From positions 8,566,941 to 8,630,940 of the forward strand of contig JASFXZ010000028.1 of assembly GCA_032209605.1 (NCBI GenBank): a DNA stretch of 64,000 nucleotides. Direction: 5' to 3'. The position numbers and the translations under genes are program-made. The notes under the pieces are model-generated. The model searched no databases, was not told the origin of the DNA, and saw nothing but the letters and a program-made list of their open reading frames with translations. Shown in pieces: positions 12,231 through 22,500 of the stretch. Positions within the stretch are counted from its first letter, which is position 1; the number at the start of each line of letters is the position of its first letter. The stretch comes from Mactromeris polynyma. Lineage: Eukaryota; Mollusca; Bivalvia; Venerida; Mactridae.

Positions 12231-13500
12231 TCACTATTTGCCCGTTTAACAGCTTACGTGTTTTGCAATTAATCTCATCAAATTTTCAAGTGTGTTCTTG
12301 ACCTTTGAGTAACGGACATGGGTCTTACAGTGACACCCCGTCTCATCATGGTGAATATTTGTGCCATGTTATTTGAAAATCCTCCAAAGTTCAGAAGAAA
12401 TGGTTCGGACAAAGAAAGTGATAGACGGATGCAAATGCCATGTAATAATCACTTGGAAATTAGTATAGTCAAACAAGATAAAATATATATAGTAACTACC
12501 ACTAATATTTAAGTAAATCTGTATAAAATACAAATACAGTTATGATTACTGCTTGCAAGCTTCACATAACACTAAAATAAATTTTGAATATCTGACATTA
12601 TGGAATAATAATCAATGCTTCATGAGCGATGGATCTCTTTTTCACAATTTTAATATCTATGCTTTCTGTATTCATTTAACGTCTTTTCCACAAGGTCACA
12701 TGTTGTATGTTCTAGTCTTTCGAAAAGGCGACTTTTACAACTGTCAGAAATATCTAAGGCAAAAATAGTAAACTGGGTATACCAGTCATCTTGGTATGCG
12801 ACATTAATATAGGAGTCAGGGTTCTCACTTTAGGAATTAGTTGGATTTGCGTCCCTGGGAAGAAATATCCAAAAATCATAATTAGTAGTCTAGTATAATT
12901 CAATTTGGGGCAGTAAGTGGTTGACTTGATTGTAGATGAAATTCATCAATGATCTCTTTATCTTCTTTACTGGATTCAAACCGCTGTCATCTAAAAATAG
13001 ACAAATTTTAAACATTGTCATAAATTATCCGAAAATTGTGACCATTCGAAGTTGGTACAATCGAACAAATCTGGGTCATAATAAATCAGTGATACTCGTT
13101 TAAAATGGCACTTTGATAATAATAATAATTAATAATAACATTCACTAAAATTATCAAAGTAAGGTTGCTGAAGTAGAATTAGATAACTTAATCTGATATA
13201 TAGAATACTAAGCGATTGTCACAACGATGTTATCTGTACAGAGCGCCGCCATGTTTTTGCGAAGTTGGCTTTTTACGCTGTCATAATGTTTTTTTTAAAC
13301 TATTCAAAACTAAAAAAAATGTAATATATCGGTAGAAATAGTATATATCAACATATATAAGTATGTTTTCATTCATTTATAATCATAAATCATGCATAAA
13401 AGGTATTTTTTCGCTTCGTCGCACTTCGTGACTTCGTGGCGGTTCGTCTCACCTCGTCGCACCAGTATCGTATGGGTTTATGTCATGTGATGGACAAAAA

Positions 13501-14473
13501 ACCACATTTTATTGATTGCAATGAGATAAAATAGTTTATATTTGCTTTCATATTATTTAGTGTAATAAGTTTGAGGAGGTAGGAGAATGGGGGCTATGTG
13601 CTAATGAGGCTTTGTTACTAGATTTTTATCTTTGTGTTTGGAAACGAGGAAAAATAAAAAGGCTTCTCTGAAAATAATGCGTGAATAGCGTCTTGGCGAA
13701 GAACTGTGAATGAAGCCAAAAGATGTGAAAGTCACGAAAAGTGACAATTAACCCAAATATGCACAAAGAGTAACCTATGGCCCCCATCCACCTTTAACAG
13801 CACATATACAAAGTAAATAATATTGATTGCAAATATAAACTACTTTATCTCACTCTGTTCAATAAATTGTGGTTTTATAATTGCATTTCCCTGTCTCTGA
13901 AGTTAATTTATGTCACAGTGGTACAACAGTGTAATAGACTAGACAAACACAAGGTTTGATTGACTATATCTGCCATCTAACCAATGGCAGACGTGAAGTG
14001 GAATTGACTATATCTGACATGTAACCCATGCCAGACGTTTTAATCAAAATACATAAAGTATTATCAAATTAACCATAAAAGTATATATATAAAGAGAGAA
14101 AGACAGTGTCATAAAGTTGGACAGAGCTAGTCCAATCAAGAATACATATATATATGCAAAGAAAGCATGAATAATTAACAATACAGAATTAAACAAAACA
14201 ATGTAGGTGGGTGGAGGGGAGGTAATGTGGTAAAAATAAAAAGCTTCTCTGAAAAAACTGCGTCTCGGATTTCTTTCTTTGCAAAAACTGATGATAAGGA
14301 GCCAAAGAGGAAGGAAGTGCAGAAAAGTATTATTAAACACAAAGATAAAAATCTAGTAACAAAGCCTCATTAGCACATAGCCCCCATTCTCCTACCTCCT
14401 CAAACTTATTACACTAAATAATATGAAAGCAAATATAAACTATTTTATCTCATTGCAATCAATAAAATGTGGT
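13501..14473. repeat. Large perfect inverted repeat, 139-bp arms, 695-bp spacer
   Basis: 13501-13639 and 14335-14473 are exact reverse complements by eye. The spacer holds a third, diverged copy of the same module (about 13662-13915, in the same orientation as the right arm, sharing AAAATAAAAAGGCTTCTCTG). The right arm directly abuts the palindrome at 14474. Could be a foldback-type element or a product of local inversion/duplication. Confidence 0.85.
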
Positions 14474-14569
14474 TTTATATTTGCATGTCCTTGTCTCTGA
14501 AGTTCATTTATGAAACAGAAATTTCTGTTTCATAAATGAACTTCAGAGACAAGGACATGCAAATATAAA
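14474..14569. repeat. 96-bp perfect palindrome, no spacer
   Basis: Left arm 14474-14521 and right arm 14522-14569 are exact reverse complements, with centre CAGAAA|TTTCTG. It begins where the 139-bp inverted arm ends, so a longer foldback structure is possible. Confidence 0.9.
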
Positions 14570-14669
14570 TGCGCGTGACGTCATTCCTCACACTGCAAGC
14601 GTAACTGCTGGCCGCCATTACGAAGGCCTTCGCTGCAGAAGATATCGTCGTCTTAATCTTCAAAACAAG
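14570..14669 (+). promoter_or_regulatory. Possible promoter/5' exon with CRE motif (weak)
   Basis: GC-richer patch containing a perfect TGACGTCA at 14576-14583 and GGCCGCCATTACG, ending at a splice-donor-like AACAAG|GTATAG. No coding exon can be tied to it. 14670-15003 shows nothing else. Confidence 0.25.
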
Positions 14670-15003
14670 GTATAGTTTGGATGTGTCAGTATTTTGTTGT
14701 TATAGGAATTAGTCATATAGTTTTATGTCATGATTTATTCGGTTATAACTTGCGTTTTGGATGTAAATATTAACGCTTGTCAGTGCCAGTTGTCAGACGA
14801 CTTCCTTTTTTTAATTCCGCGTTCTAGATATCTATAATCTATCTATCTATTCATACTGTCTTGACTCCCCTTACGGGTATTAAGGACATGTGCGCGTCAG
14901 TGCAAAGAAAAAGAAGACAGTGAGATAGTAGAGAGGATAAAAATATGATAGCGTTAACAAGAGTGAAGGGAGGCACAACGATTGCTTAACCCCTCAAGAT
15001 TTG

Positions 15004-15940
15004 GTTTTGTCACTGTTGTGAAAGGAAGGTTGTTCCATAATACCACTGTGCTTGGGGAAAAATCGAATATTTGAAGTAATTTGATGTTGTGCGAATAGTA
15101 ATGTAGGCAAAAGGATGCATGTGGCGGGTCATCCTAGTGGATGTTTCAAGATATGTTGGTGAAGGATTTGCCACCAACTGGTGTACTATTTTGTAGAACA
15201 CAATCATCTTATAATTGTTTCTTCTCGACTTGAGACTTTGCCATCCGTGCTCACGCTGCATGCGGGTGACACTGTCGTATGGAGAATAATTGTCACTTAC
15301 CCACCTAACAGCTCTGCGTTGGATCTTTTCTATATTGTTGATATTTTGTTGAGTATGTGGGCTCCATACAGATGAGGCGTATTCTACCTGAGGTCTAACT
15401 ATTGTCTTATAAGCTAATTGACGTACATGTATATGTTTATTTTTAATTTGGATGTTTCTACAGATAAAAACCAAGTGATTGTTTTGCATTCTAGTATTAA
15501 TTTGATTTATATGAAAATTCTACAATAAATTCGAAATATTTACACCAAGATATTTACTAATTTAGCTGTGTCTACAGTTTCTAAAGTTTGGCCATGGAGT
15601 TTATAATCAAAAAATGTTTAATGTTTACTTCTGGATAGGATCAGGACCTGGCATTTACTGGGATTAAACTCCATATCCAACTAGCAACCCCAGCTGATAA
15701 GCCATGCATATTTAAGAATATTGGCAAAATCTATTCCAACATTTGACTCCCATTTCATTAATTTATTTAGGTCTTCCTGCAAGATAACAGAATCATGTAC
15801 ATTTCTAATACATGTAGTTTTAAAAGTATACAGCAGTGTCATCCGCAAATAAGCGCACTTGAGATGTAATGGTATCTGGCAAACCATTTATTTAGAGAAA
15901 AAGAGTAATGGTCCTAGACAGACCGGAACAGTACGCGGAC
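15004..15940 (-). pseudogene. CR1/jockey-type LINE reverse transcriptase, decayed
   Basis: Reading leftward on the minus strand: an LGPLLF block, then VRLFADDTA (the catalytic FADD box, about 15830-15865), then DSVILQEDLNKLMKWES. Next come FNPSKCQVLILSRSK, YKLHGQTLETVDTAK, and a C-terminal segment of about 159 codons containing AYKTIVRPQVEYASSVWSPH, RRAVRWV and FYKIVHQLVANPSPTYL (15010-15489). Motif order is that of non-LTR reverse transcriptases. Frameshifts and stops separate the pieces, and the 5' part is missing. Confidence 0.85.
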
Positions 15941-16207
15941 GCTACAATTATTTAGTGTTTCGTAAACGATTTAAACTTTCTTGACTGACATTGATATTAC
16001 TCATAATTATTCGCACGATATGCTCCCTGACCGTGTAAGCGGTGTACTCTCTGTATAAAAACTTTAAAAATAAGATTAACGCCATTTTGTTACCAGTAAG
16101 CGGTGCATTTATTGACATCTCCTCTAGAAACATGTCCTGTTGTAAACTTTGTCTTGACATTCGATGGGATGATTATTTCTCTAATACCGCTTTGTTACTG
16201 CCGTGTA

Positions 16208-17310
16208 TAGAGGTGCAACGATTCGCTCCGATGCATCAAACAACCGGTTTTAAACTCGCCGATTCGAATCATTACAGACACCCCAAAATTTGATTCGATC
16301 CGCATATTAAACATGCATGTCGTAAATGACCCGTTGTATCCGCATTCTAAACATCCGCATTCTAAACATGTCGACTTTTGTTACGCGACGTGCGGTTGGT
16401 TAATAGTTAATCTGGCATCCAATCAATAATAGAGTTTCATTCTTACTAGTCTAGTAGCATGGCGTCTCCCACATTGAAAGATGCTCCTAAAAACTAAAAT
16501 CAAGAGTGTGGGCACATTTCGGGTTCCGCGAGGGATTGATACAAAAAGCAACTTGTAAAATTTGTTTCGCTGACGTTAGTTATCCAAAGTCCGGCAGCAC
16601 GACTAATCTCATGCAGCATTTGAAAAGGAAACACTTCAACGATGTGTTCGAATTAAAGTCCGTCAAATCGTCAATTTCTACATGTACAACATGTAATCTA
16701 ACAACATCCACCGGCCAGATGAAACTGATTGATTTGAAAACTAAACATCTGACAGATCAAACTTCATATCCAAATCCATTGCTGGTTTTTTAGCACAAGA
16801 TATGCGCCCCTACAGCACAATTCAAAGTTGTGGTTTCATAAACATGGTGAATGTACCGGAGCCAAGGTATAAACTTCCAAGTCGTACACAATTTAGTGAA
16901 ACTGTCATGCCAGCACTCTGGAAAACAGTTGTAGATCGGGTGAAACTAGTCAACACTCAACTAGCTACACTCAACAGACAAGAAACATATATACACATAT
17001 GATGTGATCACATATAGCTAGTCACATAGTGATGTTATGTCATGTTTTGTTATTCATTTAAATTTTATCAACAGATAGTTTCTGTTATAAATGTGTGATG
17101 TTTTTTTGTTATTTAAAATATGTAAACAGGAAGTTTTGTTAATTAAAATTTGTTCTTGATGAAACACTATCCTAGCTTTTCATAATTACAATAATTAAAC
17201 ACCCTTTAAATATACAACTAAATATTAAATAGCAATAAGTAAAACATGAATAGAATCGACATGTTGATATCGGAATCGAATCAAGCTTTAAGTGAATCGT
17301 TGCAGCTCTA
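16208..17310 (+). mobile_element. Deleted hAT element with BED-finger transposase remnant and 8-bp target duplication
   Basis: Ends are inverted: TAGAGGTGCAACGATTC at 16208 and GAATCGTTGCAGCTCTA at 17294-17310. The flanking 8-mers are identical (GCCGTGTA at 16200-16207 and 17311-17318), as expected for hAT insertions. Inside are pieces of a ZBED-type transposase. At 1.1 kb it is an internally deleted, non-autonomous copy. Confidence 0.9.
16459..17002 (+). pseudogene. hAT (ZBED-like) transposase N-terminal remnant
   Basis: An ATG at 16459 (MASPTLKDAPK) is out of frame with the BED finger at 16506-16640, which has CKIC and HLKRKH (C-x2-C...H-x4-H). A later frame (16802-17002) reads MRPYSTIQSCGFINMVNV and EPRYKLPSRTQF, as in the segment after the finger in hAT transposases. 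Frameshifts and loss of the catalytic and dimerisation regions make it non-functional. Confidence 0.8.
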
Positions 17311-17628
17311 GCCGTGTAGCAGAAGATATGATTTGTTTAGAGATTTTTAAGCTGAAAGGAGGATTAGCCAAAGAAAATGAATGTTTACAGAAAATTTAAA
17401 TGATGAATAGACCACAATATTGAAAAGGCCAAAATTTCCAAATAAAGCTCATTGCTGATTTTTCATGTAGTTCAGGTAGTTTGCCAGACCAGATACAGCT
17501 TGGCAGAATAGACTTTTAAGTTTTTTTTGGTCCTTTTGGTATCGTTTTTCCTAAATTTACCGTACTTTCCGGTTGCTATTTCATTATACATTTCTATTAT
17601 CAGTATACTCAAGGATTCCACTAGGTGC

Positions 17629-17800
17629 TGAATGTCAAGGGTCATTTTGATACTCTTTGACTTGATTTTACAGCCAAAATACCTATAATTGTCTAAGAAA
17701 TTGACCCTTCCGCCAGAATCCCAAGGGTCAAAATGTGGCCTTTTTGAAAACCCAGGGGTCAAAGGGTCAAATGGAACCCCTGGTATATTGATAAATTTTA
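17629..17800. repeat. Dispersed 'AAGGGTCA' repeat, copy 1
   Basis: About 170 bp with AAGGGTCATTTTGATA, TTGACCCTTC and AGGGGTCAAAGGGTCAAA. Related copies lie near 34048-34640, 37620-37790 (opposite orientation) and 44815-45025 (opposite orientation). Not coding. Confidence 0.7.
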
Positions 17801-17872
17801 CTATCACTATTAGCTTTTACAACTCAACTTTGAGTTCCGTTCATCATATTGTAATCATTCTTGGTGTATAGT

Positions 17873-18095
17873 AAGAACATATGGAGAGCTCGCTTGGGAT
17901 TGCTTTTGGAGTCGTTTCGTCAAAGGTCAAGGTCACCTTTACTAAAAATTGGAATTTGATCTCCAGCTAATAACTTTAGATTTGTTGGTCATATTGCCAT
18001 TAAACATGGTTTATATTATGAACATGCGAAGATCTCGCTTGGGATTGCTTTTGGGTTCGTTCCGTCCAAGGCCAAGGTCACTTAAAATTTAAAAA
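17873..18095. repeat. Two-copy tandem repeat with TCGCTTGGGATTGCTTTTGG
   Basis: Copies begin near 17873 and 18018, both ending in the CAAGGTCAC motif. The motif also occurs in 35450-35680, so this is an interspersed family. 18100-19064 has nothing recognisable. Confidence 0.6.
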
Positions 18096-19064
18096 TCAGT
18101 TTCCACTTAATATCTTTGCTATGCGTGGGTTAATTGACATCAAAGTTGTTGTATAGTTGTTGCATATATGTATAATATATCTAAGTGTGAGTGTTTGTAT
18201 GCATGTATCACCTCTGGCACCTTTGCAGCATTGATGATCATTATGTATTATTTATACAAATAGAGCCTTGGTTACAAATAATTAGGTTTAAAACCTGGTT
18301 TGTGGGCATTGCCCATTTCTTGTTTCAGTTAAATTTATAGTTTACATCTGGTCTTCTACTGAGTCATCAGATATTTTAACCAAATAAACAGACCATACCT
18401 GTAAATATTAGAAACTTGAAACGTAAAGATAATGTAATTATAGATAGGTTTTTAATCCTCAAAGTAAGGAACAGGATAGTATTACTAACCGAACAATACA
18501 TAATTTTAGCCTATACTAGAATCGAAATAGAAACTATTCGCACAGTTATTTGCGTGAAAATACTCTAAATTGTAACACTTTGAATTTCAATTTCTTTGCT
18601 GCTTGAATGTGTAATTTAATAATCAAATATGTAGATTCCTTGCAGTACTTAGCGATGTCGCTACACATTTTTCAACATCGGCCATTTTATTTACGTGTAA
18701 CAGCATTTTCAGCTACATGTATACTAATTCAAGATAAGGCTCGCAATAAAATATTATAAGTAAATAAAAGTTAAAAGAGCACAAGTATGAAACTTTATGT
18801 ATTAACTAGAACGTATGGCAATCAATTGTCACATAAAAAATATTAAGTATCCACATAAGTTCGCAAATTTTTCTGTTGTCGGTCAAATCAGGTGTTATTA
18901 TTGGCACTCTCCTGCCATGACCTAGTAAAAATTTGTGCTGATGGTAACTCGAGCTTGCCCTTAAATCTTGTGAGACTACGAGATAAACAAAACAGTTGGG
19001 GAATATTATTCATTGGCGAAAATGAGATGTCCCAAAATATTTCTCAAAATCTGCGATTTCCTCA

Positions 19065-19236
19065 GTAGGGCTCTCACTAGGAGAAACCGGGAGATTTGTT
19101 TGTAATTTTAGGGAGAAATTACAGCATTTTCACCCTGTATAAGGCATTTGTATATTGCAAAACTTCTCCCTCAGTTCAAATTAGGGAGAAGTCAGATCAT
19201 TTTGGGAGACTATTTCTCCCTCTGGTGAGAGCCCCG
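19065..19236. mobile_element. hAT-like miniature element
   Basis: Ends AGGGCTCTCACTAGG and CTGGTGAGAGCCCC form an imperfect inverted repeat of the AGGGCTC type seen elsewhere here. Internal GGGAGAAATTACAG and TTAGGGAGAAGTCAG also lie in inverted positions. No clear 8-bp duplication. Confidence 0.5.
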
Positions 19237-19383
19237 AGTTCATTTCAACAGATTACTACAAAGTAAAACAAAAACATTCTCCATTATTATCTTTCATTTT
19301 CAAAATATATTTTCAGCTTCCAATGTAGGGATAGATGTGTGTATATAGTTGGTTTTTTTGCGTCTTGTTGAAGTGCTGGTGTA

Positions 19384-19501
19384 ATGCTGACTCCATTTAG
19401 AACTGATTTCAGCCAAGAGATCAAAATGATTGGAGCAGTCACTTTCATAAGAGTATTGTTGTTAATGGCTGGTGTGGAGCCAAATCCTGGTCCTCAAAAC
19501 C
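19384..19501 (+). CDS. Gene A exon 1: leader with 2A-like motif
   Basis: First in-frame ATG is at 19384, after an in-frame TGA at 19369; a second ATG at 19426 has A at -3. The exon encodes MLTPFRTDFSQEIK then MIGAVTFIRVLLLMAG and GVEPNPGPQN, ending C|GTAAGC. The tail matches the 2A consensus D-[VI]-E-x-N-P-G-P except that the D position is G. In 2A peptides the ribosome omits the Gly-Pro bond, here G36-P37. Exon phase 1 joins exactly to 20158 (C+AA = Gln). An AG acceptor at 19411 could mean part of the region is UTR. Confidence 0.75.
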
Positions 19502-22500
19502 GTAAGCACAAATTTCAACATGATTAGTTGTAATGTTTGACATGAACATTCTTTCTGATCACATTCAAGATGGCTGACTGGCGGACATCTTGGATTTTTG
19601 TAAAAAACATGGAGCGAACTACTTAACAGTTCTTGTTTGGTTTTCATGAACCATCACTCAAATATTATACAAGATGAGTTGTAGTGTTTTACATGGTTCT
19701 TTTCCGATCACATTCAGTCGGCCATCTTGGATTTTCTCAAACACTTGGAGCAAACTACTACAGTTGTCTTGTGTGACATAATATATCCCGATCACATTCA
19801 AGGTGTCTGACTATCGGCCATCTTGGATTTTGTCGACGATATGTCTGACAAGCGGTATTGTTGGTGTATTAAGCTCTAGTTTATCTTCATTTTTTACCTG
19901 TCGGAACTGGTTTGTTGCAGTTGCTGGTAAATATTAAGTGGTTGTTAGATAAACAATGTCTACTGTATATATATATCTGTGGTATTTTAAGACAAATGTG
20001 GAGAAGTTGTCAGTTGCTTGTGGGACAAGTTAGCACTGCGTGTTATGTAATTGCAGGAAAACTGGTTGTCATACGACCGCCTTATATGAATGTAAAATTG
20101 TTGAAAATGATGAAAGACCAGATGAATACAAAAATCAACTTCATAATATTTTTTCAGAAACATTTGTGTTCCGGTATCAATATCTTCTGATAGAGGTTGG
20201 CACAGAAGTGATGCAGAAGTTATTTGATGACGTGATTGGAACTGACTTTTGTACTTACTTGGCCACCAATATGACTGCAGCAATTAAACTCCAGTGGTTG
20301 ATTGATACGGGAAAAATAACGAAAGCACAGCAGGATTATCTACCACCAATCGACACTAAACCAATGTCGGCCAATTTTGATATCACTCTGTTATCTTGCC
20401 TGCTGAGAAATGTGTGTGGTCTCAGTCATTTTAACAATGTGGTGTGGAAACAGCCTGTCTCTACTGACCATTCACGAGAGGCAGATGTGACAAGATTGAG
20501 AGAATGTAGAAATAATGTATGTACTAGAACCTATATAGATGCATGTTAAAATTGTTTATGCCCCCACGCTGAAAAGATTTGCCCTTGTCGGTCTGTCTGT
20601 CCGTCCTTCTGTCCATCACAAAATCTTGTGTCACTCATATCTCCAAAAGTGTATGAGCCAGAGTCATTAAACTTTACACGAATGTTAACCAGCATGTGAA
20701 GTTGTGCACCTGGGGTTTCATGATTGGCTGTGCCCAGTAAGTGCAATGTTGTGGCCATTGACTTAGTTAAAATATAGTCTACAGAGTAATACATGCAATC
20801 TTGTGTCGGCACATTTCTCCAAAATCATATGAGCCAGAGTCATTAAACTTTACAGGAATGCTCACCAGCATGTGAAGTTGTGCACCTGGGGTCTTGAGTC
20901 TGTTTTGCATTATTGTTTACATATTGTGTGAGTGTGTATGTATTTTCATTGGTTGGTTGTATACTTGTGTAATATGCGCATGTATCTAAACAGACTTGTT
21001 TTCTGGAGAATTCTACTTTATGGAAGCACAATCTACCTCCAAAACGTCATGGATTGTACTTAATATTCTTCAAAACATCATGGACTGTATACAATGTCTC
21101 AAAACGTTATGGAATGTATACAAATGTTCTCCAAAACATCCTGGACTGTATACAAATGTTCTCCAAAACATCCTGGACTGTACACAAATGTTCTCCAAAA
21201 CATCATAGACTGTACACAAATGTTCTCCAAAACATCATAGACTGTATACAAATGTTCTCCAAAACATCATGGACTGTACACAAATGTTCTCCAAAACATC
21301 ATAGACTGAACACTAATGTTCTCCAAAACATCATGGACTGTACACAAATGTTCTCCAAAACATCATGGACTGTACACAAATGTTCTCCAAAACATCATGG
21401 ACTGTACACAAATGTTCTCCAAAACATCATAGACTGAACACAAATGTTCTCCAAAACATCATGGACTGTACACAAATGTTCTCCAAAACATCATGGACTG
21501 TACACAAATGTTCTCCAAAACATCATGGACTGTATACAAATGTTCTCCAAAACATCATGGACTGTATACAACATTCTCCAAAACATCATGGACTGTACAC
21601 AAATGTTCTCCAAAACATCATGGACTGTACACAAATGTTCTCCAAAACATCATGGACTGTACAGAAATGTTCTTCAAAACATCATGGACTGTACACAAAT
21701 GTTCTCCAAAACATCATGGACTGTATACAACATTCTCCAAAACATCATGGACTGTACACAAATGTTCTCCAAAACATCATGGACTGTACACAAATGTTCT
21801 TCAAAACATCATGGACTGTACACAAATGTTCTCCAAAACATCATGGACTGTACACAACATTCTCCAAAACATCATAGACTGTACACAAATGTTCTTCAAA
21901 ACATCATGGACTGTACACAAATGTCCTCCAAAACATCATGGACTGTACACAAATGTTCTCCAAAACATCATGGACTGTATACAACATTCTCCAAAACATC
22001 ATGGACTGTACAGAAATGTTCTCCAAAACATCATGGACTGTACACAAATGTTCTCCAAAACATCATGGACTGTACACAAATGTTCTCCAAAACATCATGG
22101 ACTGTACACAAATGTTCTTCAAAACATCATGGACTGTACACAAATGTTCTCCAAAACATCATGGACTGTATACAACATTCTCCAAAACATCATGGACTGT
22201 ACACAAATGTTCTCCAAAACATCATGGACTGTACACAAATGTTCTTCAAAACATCATGGACTGTACACAAATGTTCTCCAAAACATCATGGACTGTACAC
22301 AACATTCTCCAAAACATCATAGACTGTACACAAATGTTCTTCAAAACATCATGGACTGTACACAAATGTTCTCCAAAACATCATGGACTGTACACAAATG
22401 TTCTCCAAAACATCATGGACTGTATACAACATTCTCCAAAACATCATGGACTGTACAGAAATGTTCTCCAAAACATCATAGATTCGACTGTATACAAATG

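Noticed and set aside
12318..12768. Two small + strand open frames
   Set aside because: No homology, codon pattern or splice support.
20057..20157. Acceptor at 20056 giving a longer HEPN exon
   Set aside because: Its phase does not match exon 1; 20158 does. It could still serve an unseen alternative first exon.
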